From the NCBI GenBank assembly GCA_913058335.1, contig CAJXPX010000014.1, positions 1 through 64,000 on the forward strand: a stretch of 64,000 nucleotides of DNA, given 5' to 3'. Under the pieces are notes generated by a model. That model was not told where the DNA came from. It made no database searches and saw nothing but the letters and a program-made list of their open reading frames with translations. Numbering within the stretch: position 1 is the stretch's first letter; each line of letters opens with the position of its first letter. Positions 56,704-64,000 of the stretch are shown here, in pieces. The translations under genes and the position numbers were made by a program. Source of the DNA: an uncultured Hyphomonadaceae bacterium (GTDB lineage Bacteria > Pseudomonadota > Alphaproteobacteria > Caulobacterales > Maricaulaceae).

Positions 56704-57930
56704 ATGGATAAAATACCGGATATGATCATTGTCGGGGCGGGGCTTTCGGGTTTGCTGACGGCTTGGCGCTGTCTGGATGTGAAACCGGATCTGACCGTTT
56801 TGGTTATTGAAGCGTCAGACCATATTGCCGGAGATCATACATGGTCATTTAACCTGACCGATGTTGATGAGAGCCTGCGGGAGTGGATAAAGCCTTTCAT
56901 CGCCTATCAATGGCCGCGGTATGATGTGAAGTTTCCAAAACGCGAACGCACGCTGGAAATCCCTTATTGCACAGGAAATAGCGAAACGCTCAGGGCCTGC
57001 GTTGCGCCGCATCTAGAGAGCGGGCGATTGCAGATTATGTTGGAGACGAAGGTGACCACCCTAAATGCAGAGCGTGTCATCCTTGAAAACGAAGAAATGT
57101 TAGAAGCGGCTTGTGTGTTGGATGCGCGCGGGTTTGCGCCGAATGAAAATGTCTTTCTCGGCTATCAAAAATTTGTCGGCAAGGTCATTAAAACAAAACA
57201 GCCGCATGGACTTATCAATCCCATCATCATGGACGCGACCGTGAAGCAGCTCGGCGGATATCGGTTCGTTTATTGTTTGCCCTTCACAGAGCATGAGATT
57301 TTGGTGGAGGATACATATTATACGGACGGGTCGGAGTTGTCAGAAGGTGAAGTGTCAGCGCGGGTGGATGATTATATCGAGGCGCACGGCTGGGGTGATC
57401 ATGAAGTGGTGCGGCAAGAGAAGGGAATTTTGCCGATTACTCTGGCGGTGGACGCAGAATACCCAATTTATAATAAGAAAACAATCTACTTAGATGACGT
57501 CCAACAAATCGGAATCCGAGGAGGTTTTTACCATGCCGTAACTGGGTATAGCTTTCCTAGCGCGCTTATGATGGCATATGAGATAGCGGCAGAAATTTAT
57601 GACGGTGATATTGAAATGCTTCCAAGTTTTATTGCAGCGAGCCAAAACTCACATTGGGACAACGAACATTTTTTTAGACTTTTAAATAGAATGCTATTTA
57701 GAGCCGCTGAGCCAGAGAAACGGTATAAAGTCTTAGAGCGATTTTATAAACTACCAGAAGACTTGATCGAAAGGTTCTATTGGGGTGGCTTAACAGAAAA
57801 TGACAAAGCGCGCATCCTTATTGGCAAACCGCCTGTGCCTGTGACAAAGGCGTTATATAATTTCAGCGAGAAAGCCTTTATCAAGCGCGAGCGCGCCCAG
57901 AGGGAGCGCAAGGTGAGAGATAAAGCATGA
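56704..57930 (+). CDS. crtY: Lycopene beta-cyclase CrtY
   Basis: A 408-residue flavoprotein cyclase that turns lycopene into beta-carotene. It has the N-terminal dinucleotide motif MIIVGAGLSGLLTAW, ASDHIAGDHTWSFN, LDARGFAP, and the family block GIRGGFYHAVTGYSFPSAL. It is of the bacterial CrtY type rather than CrtL or heterodimeric types. It is first in the crt operon and overlaps crtI by 4 nt (ATGA). It has a slightly more A/T-rich middle (57480-57800) than its neighbours. Confidence 0.95.
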   Translation: MDKIPDMIIVGAGLSGLLTAWRCLDVKPDLTVLVIEASDHIAGDHTWSFNLTDVDESLREWIKPFIAYQWPRYDVKFPKRERTLEIPYCTGNSETLRACVAPHLESGRLQIMLETKVTTLNAERVILENEEMLEAACVLDARGFAPNENVFLGYQKFVGKVIKTKQPHGLINPIIMDATVKQLGGYRFVYCLPFTEHEILVEDTYYTDGSELSEGEVSARVDDYIEAHGWGDHEVVRQEKGILPITLAVDAEYPIYNKKTIYLDDVQQIGIRGGFYHAVTGYSFPSALMMAYEIAAEIYDGDIEMLPSFIAASQNSHWDNEHFFRLLNRMLFRAAEPEKRYKVLERFYKLPEDLIERFYWGGLTENDKARILIGKPPVPVTKALYNFSEKAFIKRERAQRERKVRDKA

Positions 57931-59483
57931 ATGTTCAAACCAATCCCGCTGAGTTTCAGGCGGCCGCCAAGACACAAGATGGCAAAATGCCGACGGCGAT
58001 TGTCGTCGGCGCCGGGTTTGGCGGCATTGCGCTTGCTATTCGCCTGCAAGCCATGGGGTTTCAGGTCACGCTCGTGGACAATCGCGACAAGCCGGGCGGG
58101 CGGGCTTATGTCTATGAAGAAGACGGGTATAAATTCGACGGCGGCCCGACGGTCATTACCGATCCGGATTGCCTGAAAGAGCTGTTCGATCTATCCGGTA
58201 AAAATATGGACGACTATGTCACCCTGATACCGGTGGATCCGTTTTACCGTCTGCAATGGGAAGACGGCGAAGTTTTTGATTACAATAATGACACGGATTT
58301 TCTGGAAAAGCAGATCGCGGAGCGAAACCCGGAGGATGTGGCAGGATACCATAAATTCCTCGCTTATTCGAAAGAGCTTTACCGTGAAGGATATGAAAAG
58401 CTCGGCACCACGGCGTTCCTGAAATTTTCGCAAATGATCGCGGCGGCCCCGCAGCTCGTGAAGCTACGTGCCGATAAATCTGTATATGATATGGTCTCGA
58501 AATTCGTAAAAGACGAAAAGGTTCGTCAGCTCTTATCTTTCCAATCGCTCCTTGTCGGCGGCAACCCGTTCAAAACGTCCTCAATCTACGCCCTCATTCA
58601 TGCATTGGAACGCAAAGGCGGCGTCTGGTTTGCCAAAGGCGGGACGGGCGCGCTGGTTCAAGGTATGGTTGAACTGTTTCGGGACTTAGGAGGCGATCTG
58701 CGCCTCTCGACAGAGATCACGGAAATCCAGTCAACAGGAGACCGTGTGACGGGTGTGACGGCCTCTGATGGCTGGGCAATGAGTGCGGATCTCGTCGCGT
58801 CAAATGCCGATGTCGTCCATACTTACAGTCAACTCCTTCGCAATACGCCGCGCGGGAAAAGTTACGGCAAGGCGCTCAAGAAAAAGTCACATTCCATGTC
58901 GCTCTTTGTGATCTATTTTGGTCTCAAGACAACGCATCCAGACATGAAACATCACATCATTCTGCTGGGACAGCGCTATAAGGAATTGATTGCCGAGATT
59001 TTTGGGAAGGGCGGAAATCTACCCGATGATTTTTCGCTCTATCTACACGCGCCTTGCGTGACCGATCCGGATATGGCGCCCGAAGGCTGCTCCTCTTATT
59101 ACGTTCTCTCGCCCGTTCCGCATCTCGGCCATGCCGATATTGATTGGGACGAGGTCGGGCCGAAATACACACAGACGATATTGGATTACCTCGAAGAACA
59201 CGCCATCCCGAATCTGAAAGAGGATTTGACCGTTCTGAAAACGCTCACACCGTTTGGGTTTCGCGATGAAATGAACAGCCATTTGGGCAGTGCGTTTTCT
59301 ATCGAGCCTGTTTTGACTCAATCGGCCTGGTTTCGGCCGCATAACCGCGATGACCATATCAAGAATTTGTATATCGTCGGAGCGGGTACGCATCCGGGGG
59401 CCGGCGTCCCCGGAGTGGTCGGGTCTGCCAAGGCCACGGCGGGCGTTATAGAAGAAGATTTCTCTCAAAAGCTGAAAGGCTAA
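57927..59483 (+). CDS. crtI: Phytoene desaturase CrtI
   Basis: A 518-residue FAD enzyme that introduces four double bases' worth of desaturation, turning phytoene into lycopene. It has the FAD motif IVVGAGFGGIALAIRLQ, the adjoining KPGGRAYVYEEDGYKFDGGP, FQSLLVGGNPF and the C-terminal FAD-contact VGAGTHPGAGVPGVVGSA. An N-terminal extension of ~20 residues precedes the Rossmann fold. It is coupled to crtY and followed 3 nt later by a DUF1993 gene. Confidence 0.96.
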   Translation: MNVQTNPAEFQAAAKTQDGKMPTAIVVGAGFGGIALAIRLQAMGFQVTLVDNRDKPGGRAYVYEEDGYKFDGGPTVITDPDCLKELFDLSGKNMDDYVTLIPVDPFYRLQWEDGEVFDYNNDTDFLEKQIAERNPEDVAGYHKFLAYSKELYREGYEKLGTTAFLKFSQMIAAAPQLVKLRADKSVYDMVSKFVKDEKVRQLLSFQSLLVGGNPFKTSSIYALIHALERKGGVWFAKGGTGALVQGMVELFRDLGGDLRLSTEITEIQSTGDRVTGVTASDGWAMSADLVASNADVVHTYSQLLRNTPRGKSYGKALKKKSHSMSLFVIYFGLKTTHPDMKHHIILLGQRYKELIAEIFGKGGNLPDDFSLYLHAPCVTDPDMAPEGCSSYYVLSPVPHLGHADIDWDEVGPKYTQTILDYLEEHAIPNLKEDLTVLKTLTPFGFRDEMNSHLGSAFSIEPVLTQSAWFRPHNRDDHIKNLYIVGAGTHPGAGVPGVVGSAKATAGVIEEDFSQKLKG

Positions 59484-59486
59484 ATT

Positions 59487-59993
59487 ATGTCTCAACTTTC
59501 CATGTACAATGCCGTCGATGCGCTGCCGCGCCTTCTTTCAAATATGGAGCATATTTTGAAGAAAGGAGAGGTGAATGCAAAGGAACGCGAAATTGACCCG
59601 GAAGTCTTTCTCAATGCGCGCCTCGCTCCCGATATGCTGCCTTTGAAGAAACAAATTCAGATTGCGGCTGAACTCGTCAAAAATGCGCCTTATCGCATCG
59701 CGGGTCTGGAGGCGCCGGATTACGACACCACGCCGGAAACATTCGAGCAGGCTTACGCTTTGCTTGCCCGCGCCCGCAAGGATTGCAAAGCGGTTAGCGA
59801 AGCAAATCTGAACGGCAAAGAAAGCCGAGAGTTCACGATGAAAATGAGAGGTAATGTTCGGGAATTTACGGGCATAACATATTTGTCCGGATTTTCTCTT
59901 CCCAATGTGCATTTCCATGTGACGACGAGTTATAATATTTTGCGCCATAATGGGGTTCCCCTCGGAAAAATAGACTATTTTGGCGGTTCTTAG
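59487..59993 (+). CDS. DUF1993 family protein in the crt operon
   Basis: A 168-residue helical protein of the DUF1993 family. The family block is LNARLAPDMLPLKKQIQIA (about 35-53) followed by RIAGLEAPDYDTTPETFEQ, and the end is NVHFHVTTSYNILRHNGVPLGKIDYF. The fold is thought to be DinB-like, and the conserved His residues near the end could bind metal. No function is known. Tight packing between crtI (3 nt) and crtB (6 nt) shows it is part of the carotenoid operon, which suggests a lipid or carotenoid role (inference). Confidence 0.85.
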   Translation: MSQLSMYNAVDALPRLLSNMEHILKKGEVNAKEREIDPEVFLNARLAPDMLPLKKQIQIAAELVKNAPYRIAGLEAPDYDTTPETFEQAYALLARARKDCKAVSEANLNGKESREFTMKMRGNVREFTGITYLSGFSLPNVHFHVTTSYNILRHNGVPLGKIDYFGGS

Positions 59994-59999
59994 CGCCTC

Positions 60000-60923
60000 A
60001 TGGACTCCATCACGCAACACGGCCATGCGTCGATTAAAAAAGGCTCCAAGTCTTTTGCTTTGGCGAGCCGTGTACTGCCGCCTGCTTTGCGCGATGATGC
60101 GGCGATGCTTTATGCTTGGTGCCGCTATTGCGACGACGTCATTGACGGTCAGGAAATGGGTCATGGACAGATTGCCGATTACAAGGCTGGACAAAAACAA
60201 AGGCTGAGCCAACTCCGCGAAGACACGTCGAATGTTCTGGCCGGAAAACCGACAGACAACCCCGTCTTTGCGGGCCTCGCGCGGGTCGTGAAAACCCATG
60301 ATATAGATCACCGTCACCCCTTTGATTTGCTCCAAGGGTTTGAAATGGATGCGGAAAACCGCGTCTATGAAACCGTCGAGGATATTCTGGATTACTCCTA
60401 TCATGTCGCGGGCGTTGTCGGCGTGATGATGGCCAATATTATGGGCGTGCGCGACGCCGCCACCTTGGACAGAGCCAGTGATTTGGGATTAGCGTTTCAG
60501 CTGACCAATATTGCACGGGACGTTGTGGAGGATGCCCGGGCGGATCGGGTTTTCGTGCCGCAAGACCTGCTCCAAAAACACGGGGCGCCGATAACGGCCT
60601 CAGAGCTAGCAAAGCGAAAGAACTGGCCCGCTGCCCACGCTGCAGCCTGCGAACAGCTCGACATTGCGGAACACTATTATCAAAGCGCCAAGGTAGGTAT
60701 TAAAGAGCTCGACTTTCGCTGCGCTTGGGCGATTAGTGCCGCGCATAAAGTCTATCGCGAGATCGGGGAGAACCTACGCCAAGGCGGCCCAAAGGCATGG
60801 GAGAGCCGTGTCGGGGCGAGCAAAGGGCGAAAGCTGGTTTTGGCGTTAGGAGCGGTTGGCCCTGCGATGAGCCGAAAGAGGGTGAAGATGACACCGCGCA
60901 GGGGGTTTTATGAAAGGCCTTAA
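60000..60923 (+). CDS. crtB: Phytoene synthase CrtB
   Basis: A 307-residue prenyltransferase that condenses two geranylgeranyl diphosphates to phytoene. Its two Asp-rich motifs are WCRYCDDVIDGQ (about 36-47) and NIARDVVEDARADRVFVP (about 163-180); the substrate region HDIDHRHPFDLLQGFEMD is typical. It is last in the crtY-crtI-DUF1993-crtB operon. The GGPP synthase gene (crtE) needed to feed it is not in this window. Confidence 0.96.
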   Translation: MDSITQHGHASIKKGSKSFALASRVLPPALRDDAAMLYAWCRYCDDVIDGQEMGHGQIADYKAGQKQRLSQLREDTSNVLAGKPTDNPVFAGLARVVKTHDIDHRHPFDLLQGFEMDAENRVYETVEDILDYSYHVAGVVGVMMANIMGVRDAATLDRASDLGLAFQLTNIARDVVEDARADRVFVPQDLLQKHGAPITASELAKRKNWPAAHAAACEQLDIAEHYYQSAKVGIKELDFRCAWAISAAHKVYREIGENLRQGGPKAWESRVGASKGRKLVLALGAVGPAMSRKRVKMTPRRGFYERP

Positions 60924-61054
60924 CGCTGAGACTTACCACCCTGACGCGAAGTGAAACTTCGCCCGGTACCTTTGCCTTGTCACTAGGCTGGCTTAAACTC
61001 CAAGTGATAAAATAACTCTACCCAAGTAGGTTTAGTAGGTTGTTAAATTTGCTC

Positions 61055-61142
61055 TTGCAATGTTTTTGTTTTGTTCTATTATTCAAAATTCGGAAAGGAG
61101 GTCACTATGGCCAAATTTTTGGAACCCCCTGTCTTATACTAA
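61055..61142 (+). other. Orphan promoter, ribosome site and 11-codon frame
   Basis: Promoter-like elements at 61055-61082, AAAGGAGGT at 61094-61102 and ATG at 61107 (peptide MAKFLEPPVLY) end at TAA 61140-61142. It may be a very small gene, or more likely the intact 5' end of a frameshifted gene. Confidence 0.3.
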
Positions 61143-61230
61143 AGCGGCAACTTTAGGGAGCTTAGCTAATGGGATTGGAGCAAACGATGAAAAGTACACG
61201 ATGACTATGATGGTTATCATACTTACCTAA
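61060..61230 (+). pseudogene. Possible remnant of a small gene
   Basis: A 56-codon frame beginning MFLFCSIIQ and containing WPNFWNPLSYTKAATLGSL and NGIGANDEKYTM, in the +1 frame relative to the ATG that has the strong ribosome site. Downstream, another frame reads NIFAEMFGL, stop, FGDATLSGVEFFDLYGA. The composition looks protein-like, but I recognise no family. A frameshifted gene is one reading; chance is another. Confidence 0.25.
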
Positions 61231-61375
61231 TATCTTTGCCGAGATGTTTGGTTTATAATTTGGAGACGCAACGCTAAGCGGTGTTGAATTTTTCGACCTT
61301 TATGGAGCCTAGTAAGGCCAACCACAAAGCCCTTGGAATTTGATGCATTTTATAAGACTGCGTCTCGCTCCTTTA

Positions 61376-62758
61376 CTACCCCTGCTCAGCCAACCACTTC
61401 TCTAACCAGTGAATATTATAATCCCCTTTCTGAAAGTCGGGATCATCCAGCAGGGCTTCGTGTAACGGCTTGGTTGTTTCCACGCCCGTTATCACCATTT
61501 CGCCTAATGCCCGCCGCAGACGCAAAATTGCGCCTTCGCGGGTATTGCCCCAGACAATGAGCTTGCCGATGAGGCTGTCATAATAGGGCGGGATGGAATA
61601 GCCGGCATAAAGGCCGGAATCGAGACGCGTATTCATGCCGCCAGGCGCATGAAATTCTACCACTTTGCCCGGAGACGGGGCGAAGGTTTTCGGGTTCTCC
61701 GCATTGATACGGCATTCAATAGCGTGGCCTTGAAATTTAATATCTTTTTGCGTGTAATTCAGCGGTAGGCCAGAGGCGATACGGATTTGTTCGCGCACCA
61801 GATCTATGCCCGTAATCTCTTCGGTTACAGGATGTTCGACCTGTAGACGGGTGTTCATTTCGATAAAGAAAAACTCGCCTTTTTCATAGAGGAACTCAAT
61901 CGTACCTGCGCCGCGATAGCCGATCTTCTTAATCGCCTTTGAGACAACATTGCCGATGTCTTCACGTTCTTTGGCGGTCAAAGTCGGGGAAGGCGCTTCT
62001 TCCAACACTTTTTGATTTCGGCGCTGTAGGGAACAATCCCGTTCGCCCAAATGCACGACATTGCCATGCGTATCGGCGAGAACCTGAATTTCAATATGAC
62101 GCGGTCCGGTCAGGTAGCGCTCCAGATAAACTTCGCCGTTTCCGAACGCAGCAATCGCTTCTTGCTGTGCGGAGGAGAGAGCTTCTTTCAGCTTCTCAGG
62201 TGTTTCGGCCAGACGCATGCCGCGGCCTCCGCCGCCGGCTGCCGCTTTTACAAGAAGGGGAAAGCCAACTTGCTTGGCGACTTCTTGCGCCTCTTCATAA
62301 GTTTCAACGCTGCCTTCCGATCCGGGGACGCAGGGAATGCCGGCGTCCATAACGGTTTTCTTGGCCGTGATTTTATCGCCCATAATGCGGATATGCTCCG
62401 CTGTCGGTCCGATAAAGGCCATGCCATGCGCTTCGACAATGTCGGCGAATTTTGCGTTTTCGGACAGAAAGCCGTATCCGGGATGAACGGCATCTGCGTC
62501 AGTGATCTCGCACGCCGCGATAATGGCGGGAATATTGAGATAGCTTTCGGCCGCGCTGTTCGGGCCAATGCAGACGCTTTCATCTGCGAGACGGACATGC
62601 ATCGCGTTCCGGTCGGCCTCTGAATGGATCGCCACCGTATTAATGCCCATTTCCTTACAGGCGCGGTGAATACGCAAAGCGATTTCGCCGCGATTGGCGA
62701 TCAGGACTTTTTTGAACATTTCCGGCTTACCCGGCCCTTTTTCAGTCGCAGGAGACAT
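61376..62758 (-). CDS. accC: Acetyl-CoA carboxylase biotin carboxylase subunit
   Basis: A 460-residue ATP-grasp enzyme that carboxylates biotin on AccB in fatty-acid synthesis. It has the N-terminal KVLIANRGEIALRIHRAC, the ATP loop LLVKAAAGGGGRGMRLA, ERDCSLQRRNQKVLEEAPSP and EMNTRLQVEHPVTE. The listed ATG lies 5 nt after accB and adds 13 residues to the usual start (MFKKVLIANR at 62719); either is possible. Third gene of aroQ-accB-accC. Confidence 0.97.
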   Translation of the reverse strand: MSPATEKGPGKPEMFKKVLIANRGEIALRIHRACKEMGINTVAIHSEADRNAMHVRLADESVCIGPNSAAESYLNIPAIIAACEITDADAVHPGYGFLSENAKFADIVEAHGMAFIGPTAEHIRIMGDKITAKKTVMDAGIPCVPGSEGSVETYEEAQEVAKQVGFPLLVKAAAGGGGRGMRLAETPEKLKEALSSAQQEAIAAFGNGEVYLERYLTGPRHIEIQVLADTHGNVVHLGERDCSLQRRNQKVLEEAPSPTLTAKEREDIGNVVSKAIKKIGYRGAGTIEFLYEKGEFFFIEMNTRLQVEHPVTEEITGIDLVREQIRIASGLPLNYTQKDIKFQGHAIECRINAENPKTFAPSPGKVVEFHAPGGMNTRLDSGLYAGYSIPPYYDSLIGKLIVWGNTREGAILRLRRALGEMVITGVETTKPLHEALLDDPDFQKGDYNIHWLEKWLAEQG

Positions 62759-62763
62759 ATCGG

Positions 62764-63270
62764 TTAAACGATCACGAAGAGGGCTTCGCCGAATTCGACA
62801 GGCTGAGCGTCTTCGACATAGACCGCTTCGACCTTACCGGATTTGGGGGCGGTAATCGGATTGAATGTTTTCATCGCTTCCACAAGGAGGATTGTGTCGC
62901 CCTCTTCGACACTATCTCCGACTTTGACAAATGCGTCGGCGTCCGGGGAAGGACGTGTATAGGCGGTTCCCACCATAGGGGAGGGTGTAGAGTCTTTATG
63001 CGTGCCAGCCTCGGAAGGCTCAGAGCTTTCAGCTGGCGCAGAAGACGCGGCGGGCGCGGATTGAGCCGGGGGGGCGGCTTGCGGCGCAGAGTAGGCTTGA
63101 ATCATTTGTCCGCCGCCTTTGGAAACGCGGATTTTTAAATCGCCTTTTTTCATTTCGATTTCATTGAGGTCGGTGTCGTTCAAAATATCCGCCAATTCGC
63201 GAATTAAATCGACATCGCTGCTTTTATTCCCGTTATCTTTTTTTTCGTTATCTTTTTTTGGCGTGGCCAT
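62764..63270 (-). CDS. accB: Acetyl-CoA carboxylase biotin carboxyl carrier protein
   Basis: A 168-residue carrier. A Lys/Asn/Asp-rich N-terminus leads into [20 protein letters not shown], then a flexible Ala/Pro/Ser-rich linker (about 60-95) and the biotinyl domain (95-168) with the attachment Lys in [10 protein letters not shown]. It works with AccC; the accA and accD subunits are elsewhere. Confidence 0.96.
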   Translation of the reverse strand: MATPKKDNEKKDNGNKSSDVDLIRELADILNDTDLNEIEMKKGDLKIRVSKGGGQMIQAYSAPQAAPPAQSAPAASSAPAESSEPSEAGTHKDSTPSPMVGTAYTRPSPDADAFVKVGDSVEEGDTILLVEAMKTFNPITAPKSGKVEAVYVEDAQPVEFGEALFVIV

Positions 63271-63331
63271 TACGTCTCTCTCTTTTCGTTCAGGCTTTTA
63301 GTCGGCATTTATTTTCGCATCTGCGAGTCGC

Positions 63332-63769
63332 CTAATTTTTCATCTTTAACAAATTTATAACAGCTTGCAGCCCCAATTGATAAGAATTTGCACCAAACCC
63401 GCTGATGGTACCTGTTGCAGCCTCTGAAACATAAGAGCGCCGCCGGAAGCTTTCACGCTTTGCAGGTTGCGACAAGTGAATTTCCACAATTGGAATATCG
63501 AGCAGCTTCAGCGCGTCATATAGGGCTATGGAGGTGTGGGTATAGGCCGCCGGATTTATCAACAGGGCACAGGCTTGGTCTGCGGCTTCTTGAATATGCT
63601 CAACAATTTCGCCTTCGATATTGCTCTGTTTGAAGACGATATTGTGTTTCGTAGCCGCCCGGCACTCGGCTTCAATGTCGGCCAAGGTTTTAGACCCATA
63701 TATTTCAGGCTCTCTTGTTCCGAGCCTATTGAGGTTTGGTCCGTTCAGGATATAGATGGCTTTCGTCAT
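63332..63769 (-). CDS. aroQ: 3-dehydroquinate dehydratase, type II
   Basis: A 145-residue dodecameric enzyme of the shikimate pathway that dehydrates 3-dehydroquinate. It has the signature YILNGPNLNRLGTREPEIYG with the catalytic Tyr, INPAAYTHTSIALYDAL, and IVEIHLSQP with the catalytic His. It is first in the unit with accB and accC, an arrangement found widely in alphaproteobacteria, and is divergent from thiS. Confidence 0.96.
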   Translation of the reverse strand: MTKAIYILNGPNLNRLGTREPEIYGSKTLADIEAECRAATKHNIVFKQSNIEGEIVEHIQEAADQACALLINPAAYTHTSIALYDALKLLDIPIVEIHLSQPAKRESFRRRSYVSEAATGTISGFGANSYQLGLQAVINLLKMKN

Positions 63770-63831
63770 TGAGAGAGCCTTTATGCCATGGTAGCGTTCT
63801 CTGCAATGCTAAAGCCTGTAAGGAGGCCTTT

Positions 63832-64000
63832 GTGAAGCTGACTTTAAACGGCGAAATTCATACTTTGCCTGACGACATAACCATAACGGGTCTGATCGCG
63901 CATTTGGGCCTGCCGAATAAAAAGATTGCGGTTGAGCGTAATCTGGAAGTCGTTCCAAAATCTACATTTGGCGAAGTGAGGCTTACCGAAGGCGATAAGC
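63832..64000 (+). CDS. thiS: Sulfur carrier protein ThiS (partial, runs off the window)
   Basis: The first 56 codons of a ubiquitin-like sulfur carrier for thiamine thiazole synthesis, starting from GTG. The text reads KLTLNGEIHTLPDDITITGL, then LGLPNKKIAVERNLEVVPKS and LTEGDK, matching ThiS up to just before the final EIVxAVGGG stretch, which lies beyond the edge. AAGGAGG at 63820-63826 gives a strong ribosome site 5 nt before the GTG. thiG is expected next. Confidence 0.85.
   Translation, partial: MKLTLNGEIHTLPDDITITGLIAHLGLPNKKIAVERNLEVVPKSTFGEVRLTEGDK

Larger units (their letters stand above)
60924..61375. other. 452-nt region between convergent crtB and accC
   Basis: It starts with a 7-bp hairpin (GCGAAGT 60946-60952, ACTTCGC 60956-60962) that may end the crt transcript. 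A good promoter-like pair (TTGCAA 61055-61060, 16 nt, TATTAT 61077-61082) is followed by a near-perfect ribosome site AAAGGAGGT and an ATG at 61107 that reads only 11 codons. A 56-codon frame (61060-61230) and a further broken frame (about 61211-61310) overlap it. This looks like the remains of a small gene; no homologue recognised. Confidence 0.35.

Noticed and set aside
59538-60404. A 288-codon open frame antisense to the DUF1993 and crtB genes
   Set aside because: It spans two well-supported plus-strand genes and their junction; composition is typical of an antisense shadow.

Overview
The window reads as chromosomal core genome of an alphaproteobacterium, probably a stalked or dimorphic marine lineage close to Hyphomonadaceae/Maricaulales (placement is inference). 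Supporting signs are a CckA-type hybrid kinase next to recA and alaS, TTAA-N7-TTAA (CtrA-type) and GANTC (CcrM-type) sites in promoters, a GTTC-N7-GTTC (alphaproteobacterial LexA) box before recA, a lipoyl-bearing E1-beta subunit of pyruvate dehydrogenase, and the gene order dusB-ntrB-ntrC-ntrY-ntrX-trkA-trkH-hfq-hflX. No rRNA, tRNA, CRISPR array, prophage or insertion sequence was seen.

Layout. 0.1-6.4 kb: an MHYT-domain sensor kinase, an alpha/beta hydrolase, dnaB, a lone MoxR-type ATPase (all minus strand) and a DksA-like regulator. 6.5-12.7 kb: a two-gene RND efflux operon, a MarR regulator, and a small VOC/DUF1428 operon ending in a truncated SRPBCC gene. 12.7-19 kb: a TonB-dependent receptor behind two tandem DUF885 lipoproteins. 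19-27.7 kb: cckA, recA, alaS, arfB, an HDAC-family amidohydrolase, then rpmF. 27.7-40.8 kb: eno, ftsB, the pyruvate dehydrogenase cluster (pdhA, a MAPEG protein, pdhB, pdhC, an unknown membrane-anchored protein, lpdA), an acyltransferase, lipA, coq10-like, pncC and ispDF. 40.9-52.8 kb: dusB, both Ntr two-component systems, Trk potassium uptake, hfq and hflX. 52.8-56.3 kb: mazG coupled to ccmABCD, with ccmE divergent. 56.7-60.9 kb: a carotenoid operon crtY-crtI-DUF1993-crtB. 61.4-64 kb: aroQ-accB-accC and the start of a divergent thiS.

How the parts fit. pdhABC, lpdA and lipA form one functional block: the enzyme complex, its E3, and the synthase for its lipoyl cofactor. ispDF (isoprenoid precursors) and the crt operon are linked through the carotenoid pathway; no GGPP synthase gene lies here. 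ntrBC and ntrYX sit beside dusB, and NtrC lacks the whole sigma54-contact loop. Cell-cycle control is suggested by three perfect CtrA-type boxes upstream of the MHYT kinase, ftsB and the unknown gene inside the pdh cluster. A second perfect LexA-type box lies upstream of dnaB.

No unambiguous new defence or mobile system was found. The strongest leads are the CtrA-box-bearing unknown protein in the pdh cluster, the SOS-type box at dnaB, the histone-H1-like tail on PdhA, the loop-less NtrC, the DUF885 pair with its TonB receptor, and two unexplained intergenic regions flanking the carotenoid operon.
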